Assembly (NCBI RefSeq): GCF_009800925.1
Contig: NZ_WOYF01000005.1
Coordinates: forward strand, 124,001-188,000
Length of the DNA: 64,000 nt
Direction of reading: 5' to 3'
Source: Budvicia diplopodorum
GTDB taxonomy: Bacteria; Pseudomonadota; Gammaproteobacteria; Enterobacterales; Enterobacteriaceae
In this document: in pieces, positions 1 to 12,369 of the stretch
Numbering within the stretch: the stretch's first letter is position 1
How the letters are laid out: each line of letters begins with the position of its first letter
Program-made: the position numbers and the translations under genes
The notes under the pieces: generated by a model
Told to the model about the DNA's origin: nothing
What the model saw: the letters and a program-made list of their open reading frames with translations, nothing else
Database searches by the model: none

Positions 1-797
1 GCGAAGTACTGTTGCAGCATCGCAACCCAGCCGTTCTTAGTATCAAGCTTCAGGCCCTCACCTGCGATGTCATCAAAGCTATATTTCTTATATTTGTTGT
101 CATCAGAGGAGTAAGCCGCACCGCGATAGGTATGCAGAGCAAAATTGCTGCTGCCGGTATCGCGAGATTTTGGCAGTTTAGTGCTTTGCTTTAACTGACC
201 AAACAGCACTAAATCAACGGGCTGTGCGCTGGCATTTTCAACCTTGTAATCTACATCAATCACATATTCGCTGCGCTTAAGTACAAAAGTCTTAGTGTAC
301 TTAATGCCGCTTTTGTCTATGTAAACTAACGGAATGGTTAATTCATTCTGACCATCAGCCAGCTCAAATGTATCCTGTTTAGATTCATAAAGCGGGCGAG
401 GACCATTAGCCGGGTTGTCTGGACCATTTTTACCTACCAAGCCACTTAACGCCTGATAAGAGAATTCTGAGGTATTTTCTAACAGCTTAAACGGCTGAGT
501 TGACCCTAATGTATCGGGGTAAGCCAACAGATCGGCTTCTTGAATATCACCACCACGAGTGTTGATAACCATAGAAAGAACGTCAGTTTTAACGGTAATC
601 AAACCGCCTTCACCCGCAGCGAGTTCCGCTTGGGTTGAGCCGGTAGAGCCGGTCGCTGTAGAACCGGCACCAGTATTCTGTTGCGTGGTCTGGGTCTGTG
701 GCGCTGGTTGTGGAGCGTTATCCGTTTCCCACTGCTGCCAAATCATAAACGAAACAAACAGCAGCGCGATAAAAAGGAGATTACGTTGAGAATCCAT
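1..797 (-). CDS. yidC: Membrane protein insertase YidC (C-terminus outside window)
   Basis: YidC inserts and folds inner-membrane proteins, alone or with SecYEG. Read from the ATG at 797 on the minus strand, about 265 codons are present. They give an N-terminal transmembrane anchor ([15 protein letters not shown]), a Thr/Gln/Pro-rich linker, then the start of the large periplasmic beta-domain. The catalytic five-helix core lies beyond base 1, so the gene is cut by the window edge and is not itself truncated. It follows yidD by 12 bases, in the usual rpmH-rnpA-yidD-yidC order, which supports the assignment strongly. Confidence 0.96.
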   Translation of the reverse strand, partial: MDSQRNLLFIALLFVSFMIWQQWETDNAPQPAPQTQTTQQNTGAGSTATGSTGSTQAELAAGEGGLITVKTDVLSMVINTRGGDIQEADLLAYPDTLGSTQPFKLLENTSEFSYQALSGLVGKNGPDNPANGPRPLYESKQDTFELADGQNELTIPLVYIDKSGIKYTKTFVLKRSEYVIDVDYKVENASAQPVDLVLFGQLKQSTKLPKSRDTGSSNFALHTYRGAAYSSDDNKYKKYSFDDIAGEGLKLDTKNGWVAMLQQYF

Positions 798-809
798 TGT
801 TAATGTTCT

Positions 810-1064
810 CTATATATGGTCAGTATTATTGTTGGGCGGAACAGGATCATCACCACCCTCGTGTAAAGGATGGCATTTTAATACGCGTTTGATTGTCAAC
901 CAACTACCTTTTACCATGCCAAACCTGCGCAATGCCTCAATTCCGTATTGAGAACAGGTTGGACGGAACCGGCAATGCGGCCCGAGTAACGGACTGATTA
1001 CCAGTTGATAACCACGTATCAACATAATCAAGATACGGGAGCCAGCCGACAATGACGACGCCAT
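810..1064 (-). CDS. yidD: Membrane protein insertion efficiency factor YidD
   Basis: Small membrane-associated protein (84 aa, family norm about 85) thought to aid YidC-dependent insertion. It has an amphipathic N-terminal helix, then the conserved [18 protein letters not shown] core with its cysteines, and the [18 protein letters not shown] tail typical of the family. Its start lies inside the 3' end of rnpA (37-base overlap), as in other Enterobacterales, implying translational coupling. Confidence 0.96.
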   Translation of the reverse strand: MASSLSAGSRILIMLIRGYQLVISPLLGPHCRFRPTCSQYGIEALRRFGMVKGSWLTIKRVLKCHPLHEGGDDPVPPNNNTDHI

Positions 1065-1393
1065 AACTTATCCAATGCTTCCGTCAGTGCATGATTATCC
1101 AGATCGGCTATCCCCTTTTTGGCTATCACAATAAAATCCATCGATGGCAAATCATGCTGGCGTAAACGGAAACTTTCGCGGGTTAGGCGTTTAATTCGGT
1201 TACGTTCATGAGCTCGCTTAACGAATTTCTTTGCGACAGTAAGACCAACACGAGGATGACCCAACGTGTTTGATCGACCAAGAATGGTAATTTGAGGAAC
1301 ACCGGCCCGTTGCGGCTGTTGGAAAACAAATGTGAAAGTACTGGGAGTTAACAAACGTAACTCCCTGGGGAATGCTAGCTTAAGCTTAACCAC
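1028..1393 (-). CDS. rnpA: Ribonuclease P protein component
   Basis: Protein subunit of RNase P; it binds the catalytic RNA and pre-tRNA leaders during tRNA 5' maturation. The 121-aa product starts at GTG, as in E. coli, and begins [12 protein letters not shown], two residues longer than the usual start. It carries the signature RNR box ([16 protein letters not shown]). It lies 17 bases downstream of rpmH in the same transcript and overlaps yidD at its 3' end. Confidence 0.97.
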   Translation of the reverse strand: MVKLKLAFPRELRLLTPSTFTFVFQQPQRAGVPQITILGRSNTLGHPRVGLTVAKKFVKRAHERNRIKRLTRESFRLRQHDLPSMDFIVIAKKGIADLDNHALTEALDKLWRRHCRLAPVS

Positions 1394-1410
1394 ACAGATG
1401 GTTAACTCGA

Positions 1411-1563
<153 letters not shown>

Positions 1564-1654
1564 CTAAATCTTGATTATTACTAATTAGTAAGCGCGTTTG
1601 GCTACTCGACGTGAAAACGACCGACGCCTCAATCGCAATATACAAAGAGGCGGG

Positions 1655-1683
1655 ATTGTAATAATTGTACAGCCCCGAGTCAA
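1655..1683 (-). promoter_or_regulatory. Sigma-70 promoter of rpmH operon
   Basis: On the minus strand, TTGACT (-35) and TACAAT (-10) are separated by exactly 17 bases, pointing at rpmH. Both hexamers match the consensus at five of six positions, and the extended region is rich in A/T. Inferred from sequence only. Confidence 0.7.
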
Positions 1684-1940
1684 TTCCGAACGCTTATCTC
1701 TGCTCAAAAACTCGTAGTTACCGCTATGAACCTTAGTTTTCCCATGCTTTCTGCTATAAATAATCGTTAAAACCTTTCTTAACGTTGCTATTATAGAGGA
1801 AGAATTAAAAATACTAAGGAGCGAGAAGCGCCACAAGTAGGGCCGTGAATTATACGGACTCCCTAAAAAATCGCAAGGATCCCGCAACGATCCTTTCAAT
1901 TCTCCCGATCTTTTTTTAGATCTGGGTGATTGTTAACAAA

Positions 1941-1949
1941 TTATCCCCA
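1941..1949 (+). promoter_or_regulatory. DnaA box (one mismatch)
   Basis: TTATCCCCA differs from the strong box TTATCCACA at one position. It lies about 400 bases upstream of the dnaA start, beside the GATC group. Confidence 0.5.
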
Positions 1950-2097
1950 ACGATAAAAATCGTCGACAATAACAACTCATCCGGTTCCCAACTGTCTGCT
2001 AGCTACGATGAATAGAAAAATTAACTATTTTTCTCTGCATTTTATTGATCTAATCGCACACTTTATTTATACCTATTCAGGTAAACTTCGATTTGCC

Positions 2098-2106
2098 TGT
2101 GGATAA
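2098..2106 (-). promoter_or_regulatory. DnaA box (perfect)
   Basis: TGTGGATAA is the exact complement of the consensus TTATCCACA. Its position about 245 bases before the dnaA start codon is that expected for DnaA autorepression. Confidence 0.75.
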
Positions 2107-2348
2107 ATTACGATCTTCCTCATGGAAAAGGAGATCTATTTGGTACTTTGCGCTATCATCTACTGGCGCTGATGACGATCCCACACTGCGGATCGAGACG
2201 GCAGGGAGCCGATGCAGGACAAATGATTTATCGGATCATACATTTCTGACACCAAACCTAAAATGACGTAGTACGCGGTACGGGATACGAAAAAAAATAT
2301 ATCTATCTCCCCTACCTTTTCATTGTTCTTGTTCGAGTGGAGTTCGCC

Positions 2349-3740
2349 GTGTCACTTTCTCTTTGGCAGCAGTGCCTTGCCCGCCTGCAAGATGAATTAC
2401 CTGCCACAGAATTTAGTATGTGGATTCGCCCGTTGCAGGCGGAACTGAGTGACGATACACTCGCCCTTTACGCACCTAATCGCTTCGTTCTTGACTGGGT
2501 TCGCGACAAATACATCAATAACATCAATGCATTATTAAATGACTTTTGTGGTTCTAACGTTCCTCAGCTTCGTTTTGAAGTTGGAACAAAACCACTAGTT
2601 CGAGTTCCTGCACAGGCAAAAGTTGCCGATAACAATAATAACGCCCGTCCAGCATCAGTGCGCCCGGCCGCCGTTCGCCCAAGCTGGGAAAATCAAGCCG
2701 CGCAGCCAGAACTTTCTTACCGCTCAGGCGTTAACCCTAAGCATCAGTTTGATAACTTCGTTGAGGGTAAATCAAACCAATTAGCCCGTGCGGCTGCCCG
2801 TCAGGTTGCCGATAACCCAGGCGGCGCCTATAACCCGCTATTCTTATACGGCGGCACCGGTTTAGGTAAAACTCACTTATTGCACGCCGTTGGCAACGGC
2901 ATCATTGAACGCAAGCCGAACGCTAAAGTGGTGTATATGCACTCGGAGCGCTTTGTTCAAGATATGGTCAAGGCCCTGCAAAATAACGCTATCGAAGAAT
3001 TTAAGCGTTATTACCGCTCCGTCGACGCCTTGTTAATCGATGATATTCAGTTTTTTGCCAACAAAGAGCGATCACAGGAAGAGTTTTTTCATACCTTCAA
3101 TGCCCTATTAGAAGGTAACCAACAAATTATTCTTACCTCTGACCGTTATCCAAAAGAGATCAATGGCGTAGAAGATCGTCTAAAATCCCGCTTCGGATGG
3201 GGGTTAACGGTGGCGATTGAACCACCGGAGCTCGAAACTCGCGTGGCTATTTTGATGAAAAAAGCAGACGAGAACGACATCCACTTGCCGGCCGAAGTAG
3301 CTTTCTTTATCGCTAAACGTCTGCGTTCTAACGTTCGTGAACTCGAAGGTGCACTAAATCGGGTGATCGCTAACGCCAACTTTACCGGGCGCGCCATTAC
3401 CATTGATTTCGTCCGTGAAGCACTGCGCGACTTACTGGCGCTGCAAGAAAAGCTAGTTACTATCGATAACATCCAAAAAACTGTGGCAGAATACTATAAA
3501 ATTAAAATTGCGGACCTATTGTCTAAGCGCCGCTCTCGTTCCGTTGCGCGTCCGCGCCAGATGGCTATGGCACTGGCAAAAGAGTTAACCAATCACAGTC
3601 TACCGGAAATTGGTGATGCGTTTGGTGGTAGGGACCATACAACCGTGTTGCATGCCTGTCGTAAAATTGAACAATTACGAGAGGAAAGCCACGATATCAA
3701 AGAAGATTTCTCTAACTTAATCAGAACATTATCCTCATAA
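2349..3740 (+). CDS. dnaA: Chromosomal replication initiator DnaA
   Basis: AAA+ ATPase that binds DnaA boxes and opens oriC. I place the start at GTG 2349 (VSLSLWQQC..., 463 aa, E. coli 467). It has a GAGTGGAG ribosome-binding site upstream, whereas an in-frame GTG at 2337 would add four residues not seen in the family. Domain I is at the N-terminus, followed by a Pro/Ala/Asn-rich linker. Walker A (GGTGLGKT, about residue 170) and Walker B (LLIDDIQF) follow. The C-terminal helix-turn-helix has the signature [19 protein letters not shown]. dnaN follows after five bases. Confidence 0.98.
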   Translation: MSLSLWQQCLARLQDELPATEFSMWIRPLQAELSDDTLALYAPNRFVLDWVRDKYINNINALLNDFCGSNVPQLRFEVGTKPLVRVPAQAKVADNNNNARPASVRPAAVRPSWENQAAQPELSYRSGVNPKHQFDNFVEGKSNQLARAAARQVADNPGGAYNPLFLYGGTGLGKTHLLHAVGNGIIERKPNAKVVYMHSERFVQDMVKALQNNAIEEFKRYYRSVDALLIDDIQFFANKERSQEEFFHTFNALLEGNQQIILTSDRYPKEINGVEDRLKSRFGWGLTVAIEPPELETRVAILMKKADENDIHLPAEVAFFIAKRLRSNVRELEGALNRVIANANFTGRAITIDFVREALRDLLALQEKLVTIDNIQKTVAEYYKIKIADLLSKRRSRSVARPRQMAMALAKELTNHSLPEIGDAFGGRDHTTVLHACRKIEQLREESHDIKEDFSNLIRTLSS

Positions 3741-3745
3741 AGCTT

Positions 3746-4846
3746 ATGAAATTTATCATTGACCGTGAACATTTATTAAAGCCGTTGCAGCAAGTTACTA
3801 GTCCACTGGGTGGCCGTCCTACGCTGCCCATTCTCGGCAACCTTCTGATTCAAGTCACAGAAGGATACTTGTTGCTCACCGGAACCGATCTGGAAATGGA
3901 GATGGTTGCGCGTGTCACGCTAAACCAGCCCCATGAGCCGGGTGCCATTACCGTACCAGCACGTAAGTTTCTGGATATTTGCCGCGGGTTACCCGATGGC
4001 GCAGAGATCGGCGTTACGCTGGAAAACGATCGGATTTTAGTCCGCTCCGGGCGCAGTCGTTTTTCGCTGTCAACGCTGCCAGCTGCTGACTATCCGAACC
4101 TTGACGACTGGAAAAGCGAAGTTGAATTCACTCTGCCGCAGGCAACGCTGAAGCGACTGATTGAAGCAACCCAATTTTCCATGGCCCATCAGGACGTACG
4201 CTACTACCTCAACGGTATGATGTTTGAAACCGAAGGTGAGGAACTGCGCACCGTAGCAACCGACGGACACCGTTTGGCCGTTTGTTCGATGTCGGTTGGC
4301 CAAAAGCTACCGCCACACGACGTGATTGTTCCACGTAAAGGGGTACTTGAGCTGGTTCGCCTGCTCGATGCCAACAACGGCGATCTGCAATTACAGATTG
4401 GCAGTAATAATATTCGCGCCCACGTCGGCGACTTTATTTTTACTTCCAAGCTGGTTGATGGCCGTTTTCCTGACTACCGTCGCGTATTGCCGAAAAATCC
4501 TGATAAAACGCTGGAAGCCGGTTGCGACGAACTTAAGCAGGCATTTTCCCGTGCGGCAATTTTGTCGAACGAGAAGTTCCGCGGAGTACGCCTCTATCTG
4601 AACCACAATCAGTTAAAGATTACGGCTAACAACCCGGAACAGGAAGAAGCAGAAGAAATTCTGGACGTCACCTACGGCGGTACCGATCTGGAAATAGGTT
4701 TCAACGTAAGCTATGTGCTTGACGTTCTCAACGCACTGAAATGCGAGGAAGTTCGTCTGCTGCTGATCGACTCTGTATCTAGCGTACAGATCGAAGACAG
4801 CGCAAACCCAAGCGCAGCCTATGTTGTAATGCCAATGCGTTTATAA
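3746..4846 (+). CDS. dnaN: DNA polymerase III beta sliding clamp
   Basis: Ring-forming processivity clamp for Pol III and binding hub for other replication and repair proteins. It is 366 aa, the same length as in E. coli, beginning MKFIIDREHLLKPLQQV and ending SAAYVVMPMRL, the conserved C-terminus that lines the partner-binding cleft. Second gene of the dnaA-dnaN-recF-gyrB run, so probably cotranscribed with dnaA. Confidence 0.98.
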   Translation: MKFIIDREHLLKPLQQVTSPLGGRPTLPILGNLLIQVTEGYLLLTGTDLEMEMVARVTLNQPHEPGAITVPARKFLDICRGLPDGAEIGVTLENDRILVRSGRSRFSLSTLPAADYPNLDDWKSEVEFTLPQATLKRLIEATQFSMAHQDVRYYLNGMMFETEGEELRTVATDGHRLAVCSMSVGQKLPPHDVIVPRKGVLELVRLLDANNGDLQLQIGSNNIRAHVGDFIFTSKLVDGRFPDYRRVLPKNPDKTLEAGCDELKQAFSRAAILSNEKFRGVRLYLNHNQLKITANNPEQEEAEEILDVTYGGTDLEIGFNVSYVLDVLNALKCEEVRLLLIDSVSSVQIEDSANPSAAYVVMPMRL

Positions 4847-4868
4847 GCGGGGCTGGCAGCACTACTGA

Positions 4869-5954
4869 ATGGCTCTCACCCGTTTACTTATAAATGATTT
4901 CCGCAATATAGAAACGGCGGATCTCGCACCGTCCGCTGGCTTTAATTTTTTTGTCGGCCCTAACGGTAGCGGTAAGACCAGCGTACTGGAAGCAGTTTAT
5001 ACGCTAGGTCATGGTCGTGCTTTTCGCAGCCTGCAAACTAACCGCGTTGTTCGTCATGAGCAGCAAGAGTTCGTGTTACATGGTAGAATAGCCAGCGGTG
5101 AAAGGGAATTGTCGGTGGGGCTGCAGAAAAGCCGCCTTGGCGATACAAAAGTGCGTATTGACGGCAGCGATGACCATAAAGTATCTGAATTAGCCCAATT
5201 ACTTCCCATTCAGCTCATTACGCCCGAAGGCTTTACGCTGCTTAACGGCGGGCCAAAATACCGGCGGGCATTTTTAGACTGGGGCTGTTTCCATAGTGAA
5301 CCCCATTTCTTTCATGGCTGGAGCAATTTGAGAAGATTGCTCAAGCAGCGTAATGCGGCTTTGCGGCAAACCAGCCGTTATTCACAGATTCGCCCATGGG
5401 ATCAAGAATTAATCCCGTTGGCAGCGCAAATCAGCGAATGGCGGGCAGCTTATGCCCAAGCAATAGCGCAGGACATTACCGCAACCTGCGCTGAATTTTT
5501 ACCGGAGTTCAACCTGTCATTCTCCTTCCAGCGCGGTTGGGATAAAGAGAGTGACTATGGCGAACTTCTTGAGCGACAGTTTGAACGCGATCGGGCCCTA
5601 ACTTATACATCTCAAGGGCCACACAAAGCTGATTTTCGCATTCGTGCGGAAGGTACGCCGGTTGAAGATCTGCTATCACGCGGCCAGCTCAAATTATTGA
5701 TGTGTGCACTACGCCTTGCTCAGGGTGAGTTTTTAACCCGTCAGAGCGGGCGTCGTTGCCTCTATCTTATCGATGATTTTGCTTCCGAGCTCGACGTTCA
5801 TCGCCGCAGGTTATTGGCAGAACGTTTAAAAGCCACCGGCGCTCAGGTTTTTGTCAGCGCAGTCAGCGCTGAACAGATTACTGACATGGTGGATGAAAAG
5901 GGCAAGATGTTCTCTGTAGAACATGGCAAAATAAAGCATCAACCACAGGACTAG
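4869..5954 (+). CDS. recF: DNA replication and repair protein RecF
   Basis: SMC-like ATPase that loads RecA at gapped DNA with RecO and RecR. The 361-aa product (E. coli 357) has Walker A GPNGSGKT at residues 30-37, an [16 protein letters not shown] signature region, and Walker [12 protein letters not shown]. It begins 22 bases after dnaN and is followed by gyrB after 24 bases, the normal Enterobacterales order. Confidence 0.97.
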   Translation: MALTRLLINDFRNIETADLAPSAGFNFFVGPNGSGKTSVLEAVYTLGHGRAFRSLQTNRVVRHEQQEFVLHGRIASGERELSVGLQKSRLGDTKVRIDGSDDHKVSELAQLLPIQLITPEGFTLLNGGPKYRRAFLDWGCFHSEPHFFHGWSNLRRLLKQRNAALRQTSRYSQIRPWDQELIPLAAQISEWRAAYAQAIAQDITATCAEFLPEFNLSFSFQRGWDKESDYGELLERQFERDRALTYTSQGPHKADFRIRAEGTPVEDLLSRGQLKLLMCALRLAQGEFLTRQSGRRCLYLIDDFASELDVHRRRLLAERLKATGAQVFVSAVSAEQITDMVDEKGKMFSVEHGKIKHQPQD

Positions 5955-8399
<2,445 letters not shown>

Positions 8400-8452
8400 T
8401 ATTATAGGCTTGTCGGATCTAGTCGAAAATCAGATGAGATCCAAATAAATAT

Positions 8453-8477
8453 CCTCCGGCATAGCCGGAGGTTTTTT
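8453..8477 (+). terminator. gyrB intrinsic terminator
   Basis: Perfect eight-base-pair stem CCTCCGGC/GCCGGAGG with an ATA loop, followed by six T residues. Confidence 0.88.
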
Positions 8478-8480
8478 ATA

Positions 8481-8524
8481 TGCGCCTGTAAGGCTCTGTT
8501 ACCAGCCGCGCCCTAACAGGCGCA
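8481..8524. repeat. Nine-bp inverted repeat, possible IS200 right-end hairpin
   Basis: TGCGCCTGT (8481-8489) is matched exactly by ACAGGCGCA (8516-8524), with a shorter inner GGCT/AGCC pair. It lies just beyond the stop codon of the IS200-type transposase remnant, where IS200/IS605 elements keep a subterminal hairpin recognised by TnpA. It could instead be unrelated intergenic DNA; the exact element end cannot be fixed from one copy. Confidence 0.4.
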
Positions 8525-8551
8525 TCGCGATCTGACATTTGCATCTATGGA

Positions 8552-9009
8552 TTACTTACGGCCCGTAAACGGGCTGCCTGGATACGGGATCGACAGTTGC
8601 ACCCCTAATTTATCCTGTTCTAACTGGTGCTTTATGTATTCCTGTATTCGCCTTGTATTTTTACCCACCGTATCAACGTAATATCCCCTGTACCAAAACT
8701 CCCTGTTCCTGTATTTGAATTTTAGATCGCCAAATTGCTCATAAAGCATCAGGCTACTTTTTCCCTTCAGATACCCCATTAAGCTCGACACACTCATCTT
8801 TGGCGGGATCTCCACAAGCATATGTATGTGATCCACACAGCATTCCGCCTCCAGAATGTTCACGTTTTTCCATTCACACAGCTTTCTTAATATGCTGCCC
8901 ACAACCCTTCGTTTTTCTCCGTAGAAAACCTGCCTTCGGTATTTTGGGGCAAAACTAGGTGATATTTACAATTCCATCGGGTATACGCTAAGCTCTTTTC
9001 GTCCCCCAT
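8552..9009 (-). pseudogene. tnpA: IS200-family transposase TnpA, frameshifted
   Basis: Y1 HUH single-strand transposase of the IS200/IS605 family. Reading from ATG 9009 gives MGDEKSLAYTRWNCKYHLV, the canonical N-terminus. It then goes out of frame and stops after about 41 codons. From about base 8950 a second frame carries the rest of the protein to its normal end, including the catalytic CCVDHIHMLVEIPP (HUH) and YYVDTVGKN (tyrosine helix). Restoring one base in the GTTTTG stretch around 8950-8955 rejoins the frames. One base deletion therefore probably inactivated an otherwise nearly intact gene. Confidence 0.88.
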
Positions 9010-9119
9010 TGGGACCCCCTTTTGATTTCTTGTTTAACTTTTGCAGTTGCCAGACCGCAAGGTGTTTTAACAAATAAAAAGGGGTTTTTATAGTCGACTC
9101 AAAGCTGAAAGCTTTACGG

Positions 9120-9142
9120 AACCCCCAGCCTAGCTGGGGGTT
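9120..9142 (-). terminator. IS200 left-end hairpin/terminator
   Basis: Perfect ten-base-pair stem AACCCCCAGC/GCTGGGGGTT with a three-base loop, followed on the plus strand by TTTTC. In IS200 such a hairpin stops outside transcription from entering tnpA. Confidence 0.7.
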
Positions 9143-9156
9143 TTCTATATACAACA

Positions 9157-9185
9157 AATCCGGAAATGAAGAACATTTCCGGATT
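9157..9185 (-). terminator. maeB terminator
   Basis: Twelve-base-pair perfect stem AATCCGGAAATG/CATTTCCGGATT with a five-base loop, 90 bases past the maeB stop. The T-run on the minus strand is poor (TGTTGT), so termination may be only partial. Confidence 0.6.
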
Positions 9186-9275
9186 CTTACACAACCACTG
9201 GATCGGTCAACTGATCCTTAACCGATCGGCATTACCCGCAAAGGCCGCTTGTTACTACCAAAACGTTAATGCAAA

Positions 9276-11555
9276 TTACAGCGCCTGAGTCTGAGCCTCT
9301 GCCGCCGCAAGCGCCACCATATTGACGATACGGCGAACCGAAGCAACCGGGGTCAGAATATGTACCGGCTTGGAGATTCCCATCAGCACCGGCCCCACGG
9401 TTACCCCTTCCGATGAAGAAACTCGCAACAGGTTATAGCTAATACGTGCAGATTCCATATTCGGCATAATCAAGATATTGGCCGCGCCTTTCAGGGTGCT
9501 GTCCGGCATGATTTCACTACGGATACTCTCGACTAATGCCGCATCGCCGTGCATTTCACCGTCGATTTCCAGCTCTGGTGCTGCCTGCTTAACCAGTTTC
9601 AGCACTTCGCGCATCTTACGGGCTCCCGGGCTATCGGACGTACCAAAGCTAGAGTGTGACAGCAACGCGACCTTAGGCTCAATCCCGAAACGGCGTACGG
9701 TTTCGGCCGCCATCAGGGTAATTTCAGCCAGCTGTTGCGGCGTCGGATCGTCATTCACGTAGGTATCCGTAATAAACGTGTTTCCGCTTGGCAGCAGCAG
9801 GGCATTCATTGCAGCCGCAACGTTGAGGCCATCCCGATAGCCGAATACCGTCTCTATCACACCGTAATGGTCATGATAGTTACCAACGGTGCCACAAATC
9901 AGGCCGTCTGCTTCACCGCGTTGAACCATGATGGCACCGATCAGCGTTGGGTTGCCAATCACTGCCCTTTGGGCCGCTTCACGAGAAACGCCTTTACGTT
10001 TCACGATCTGGTAATACTCATTCCAGTACTCATTAAAACGCGGGTCACATTCGTTATTCACGATTTCAAAGTCGTTGCCAACCGTCAGCTGTAGGCCCAG
10101 CTTCTTCAGGCGCATTTCAATCACGCTCGGGCGACCAATCAAAATCGGGAATGCCAGTCCTTGAGAAACGATATCCTGCGTGGCGTGCAGTACCCGCTCT
10201 TCTTCACCTTCAGCAAACACAATACGCTTAGGCTGAGCCTTCGCCTGAGCGAAGATCGGCTTCATAAACAAATTAGTTTTATAGATAAACTGGGTCAGGT
10301 GCTCGACGTAGGCATCAAAGTCTTCGATCGGGCGGTTAGCCACGCCGGAATCCATAGCGGCTTTGGCCACCGCCGGTGCAATTTTAACGATCAGCCGAGG
10401 ATCGAAAGGTTTAGGAATGATGTAATCCGGGCCAAAAGAGAGCTCTTCGTCACCATAAGCAGAAGAGACCACATCGCTTTGCTCGGCTAGTGCCAGCTCG
10501 GCAATTGCCCGCACGGCGGCCAGTTTCATCTCTTCGTTGATTACCGTCGCACCAACGTCCAGCGCACCGCGGAACAAGAATGGGAAGCATAAAACGTTAT
10601 TCACCTGATTTGGGTAATCAGAGCGGCCGGTACAGACAATCGCATCCGGGCGAACCGCTTTCGCCAACGGCGGTAAAATTTCTGGCATCGGGTTAGCCAG
10701 CGCTAGAATCAGCGGGCTTGCAGCCATGGTCTTAACCATATCCTGAGTCAATACCCCCGGGCCAGAACAGCCAAGGAATACGTCGGCATCAGAGACCACG
10801 TCGCCCAGCGTACGCTTACCGTTATCGACTATTGCGTATAACGCCTTATTCTCTTCCATATTTTCATCGCGGCCCTGATAAATAACGCCGCGAGAATCGC
10901 ATACGGCAATATTCTCATGCTTCATGCCGAGCGCCACCAGCAGGTTAAGGCAGGCAATTGCCGCAGCGCCTGCGCCGGAAACCACCAGGCGCACCTCAGC
11001 CATCTGCTTATCAACAACCCGCAGACCGTTCAGCACCGCTGCGGCACAGATAATAGCGGTACCGTGCTGATCGTCATGGAAAACCGGTATTTTCATCCGC
11101 TTACGCAGCGCTTTTTCAATGTAGAAGCACTCCGGCGCTTTGATATCTTCCAGATTAATCCCACCAAAAGTGGGTTCCAGAGAAGCAATAATATCAATCA
11201 GTTTATCCGGATCGGTTTCATCGACTTCGATATCAAACACATCGATACCGGCAAACTTCTTAAATAGAACGCCTTTGCCCTCCATCACCGGTTTACCGGC
11301 CAGCGCCCCGATATTACCTAACCCTAACACGGCGGTACCGTTAGAGATAACCGCCACCAGATTACCGCGGGAAGTATATTTGTAAGACGCCAGCGGATCG
11401 GCAGCTATCTCTAAACAAGGGGCAGCAACGCCCGGCGAGTAGGCCAACGCTAAATCGCGCTGCGTGGCTAACGGTTTGGTTGGCGTAACCTGAATTTTTC
11501 CCGGCATGGGAAACTGATGAAAATCGAGCGCACTTTGTTTTAACTGTTCGTCCAT
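9276..11555 (-). CDS. maeB: NADP-dependent malic enzyme
   Basis: Oxidative decarboxylation of malate to pyruvate with NADPH production. From ATG 11555 ([15 protein letters not shown]) the product is 759 aa, exactly the E. coli MaeB length; an AAGGACA site lies upstream. An earlier in-frame ATG at 11666 would add 37 residues not seen in the family. The N-terminal malic enzyme half has [24 protein letters not shown] and the nucleotide-binding [16 protein letters not shown]. The C-terminal half, from about residue 430, is a phosphotransacetylase-like domain that acts as an acetyl-CoA sensor in MaeB. Confidence 0.96.
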   Translation of the reverse strand: MDEQLKQSALDFHQFPMPGKIQVTPTKPLATQRDLALAYSPGVAAPCLEIAADPLASYKYTSRGNLVAVISNGTAVLGLGNIGALAGKPVMEGKGVLFKKFAGIDVFDIEVDETDPDKLIDIIASLEPTFGGINLEDIKAPECFYIEKALRKRMKIPVFHDDQHGTAIICAAAVLNGLRVVDKQMAEVRLVVSGAGAAAIACLNLLVALGMKHENIAVCDSRGVIYQGRDENMEENKALYAIVDNGKRTLGDVVSDADVFLGCSGPGVLTQDMVKTMAASPLILALANPMPEILPPLAKAVRPDAIVCTGRSDYPNQVNNVLCFPFLFRGALDVGATVINEEMKLAAVRAIAELALAEQSDVVSSAYGDEELSFGPDYIIPKPFDPRLIVKIAPAVAKAAMDSGVANRPIEDFDAYVEHLTQFIYKTNLFMKPIFAQAKAQPKRIVFAEGEEERVLHATQDIVSQGLAFPILIGRPSVIEMRLKKLGLQLTVGNDFEIVNNECDPRFNEYWNEYYQIVKRKGVSREAAQRAVIGNPTLIGAIMVQRGEADGLICGTVGNYHDHYGVIETVFGYRDGLNVAAAMNALLLPSGNTFITDTYVNDDPTPQQLAEITLMAAETVRRFGIEPKVALLSHSSFGTSDSPGARKMREVLKLVKQAAPELEIDGEMHGDAALVESIRSEIMPDSTLKGAANILIMPNMESARISYNLLRVSSSEGVTVGPVLMGISKPVHILTPVASVRRIVNMVALAAAEAQTQAL

Positions 11556-11946
11556 TTCGGTGTCCTTTTCAGGGAGAAATAGAAGCAATAGTCCGTATCG
11601 GGTATCGCTCCCGGATATATTGATAACCGTTTCGTCGGTAATTGAGTCAAATAACCGGCTCACCAATCACATTATTCTTATGACTCGGATGATTAGTGCG
11701 GTTAACAACATCGGGTATAAGTTCGCGATTGATATTAACATTAATTTAATATTTTCCTATCGTACGCGTAGGGGATATGTGATGAGGATCCCTTACCAGA
11801 GTCTGCTTTATTACTTAAAGAGTAACACGCATTGATAGCGGCTATAGATGCCAAAAATACCCACAATATTTTTTCTCAGGCCACCTACCAGACTGATAGC
11901 CATCAACTATGCTTAGTGAATATTCGCCAGCGTTAAGGTAAGTAAG
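11556..11946. other. Intergenic region maeB / yegP-like gene
   Basis: About 390 bases, A/T-rich, with the divergent upstream regions of maeB and the yegP-like gene. I see no coding sequence or clear operator. The 91-codon frame at 11560-11835 runs antisense across the maeB leader and looks spurious. Confidence 0.5.
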
Positions 11947-12300
11947 ATGCGCGCTAAATTCGAAATTTTTTATGGCAAAGACGATCGGTTCTATTTTCGG
12001 TTAAAAGCGGGAAACGGGCAGGTTATTCTCGGCAGCGAGGGCTACACCACGAAAGCGAACTGCATTAACGGTATTAAATCCGTTAAAAGCCACGCCAGCG
12101 AGCCTCGCTATTTTGAAAAAAAGGTCACCGTTAACGGTAAGTTCTCTTTCAATTTAAAAGCATCAAACGGTCAGATCGTTGCCACGAGCCAGACCTACAC
12201 CACCGAACAGTCCAGAGATGCGGGAATACATTCCGTAAGCGCTAACGGGCCAGAGGCGGAAACCATCGATCTAACCGCACACGCGGCAGAGCCCAAGTAA
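11947..12300 (+). CDS. YegP-like DUF1508 (UPF0339) protein
   Basis: A 117-aa protein made of two tandem DUF1508 repeats. The first is around FYFRLKAGNGQVILGSEGYTT (residues about 14-34). The second is around FSFNLKASNGQIVATSQTYTT (about 64-84). Each ends in a GI.SV motif. The family, represented by E. coli YegP (110 aa), has no established function; it is small, soluble and widespread. Monocistronic, with an intrinsic terminator 34 bases downstream. Confidence 0.85.
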   Translation: MRAKFEIFYGKDDRFYFRLKAGNGQVILGSEGYTTKANCINGIKSVKSHASEPRYFEKKVTVNGKFSFNLKASNGQIVATSQTYTTEQSRDAGIHSVSANGPEAETIDLTAHAAEPK

Positions 12301-12333
12301 ATCAGAAAGTATTTTTACACCCTGTAGTGCTTC

Positions 12334-12369
12334 GTCCGTTAGTCGGTTATCCGGTTAACGGACTTTTTT
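12334..12369 (+). terminator. Terminator after yegP-like gene
   Basis: Perfect eight-base-pair stem GTCCGTTA/TAACGGAC with a 14-base loop, followed by six T residues. It abuts the end of the convergent ATP-grasp gene. Confidence 0.78.

Larger units (their letters stand above)
8481..9145 (-). mobile_element. IS200-type insertion sequence (degenerate, approximate ends)
   Basis: About 0.67 kb holding one transposase gene and terminal hairpins, close to the roughly 0.7 kb expected of IS200. The element lacks ordinary terminal inverted repeats. A strong hairpin (9120-9142) precedes the transposase, as in IS200, where it blocks read-through. It sits exactly between the gyrB and maeB terminators, so it disrupts neither gene. 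Boundaries are estimates. Confidence 0.75.

Noticed and set aside
1585..1899. 104-codon ORF on the minus strand between rpmH and dnaA
   Set aside because: It overlaps the rpmH promoter, has no family resemblance and a random-looking, Arg/Ser-rich sequence.
8966..9157. 63-codon ORF on the minus strand
   Set aside because: It runs through the IS200 leader and hairpin and ends out of frame with the transposase.
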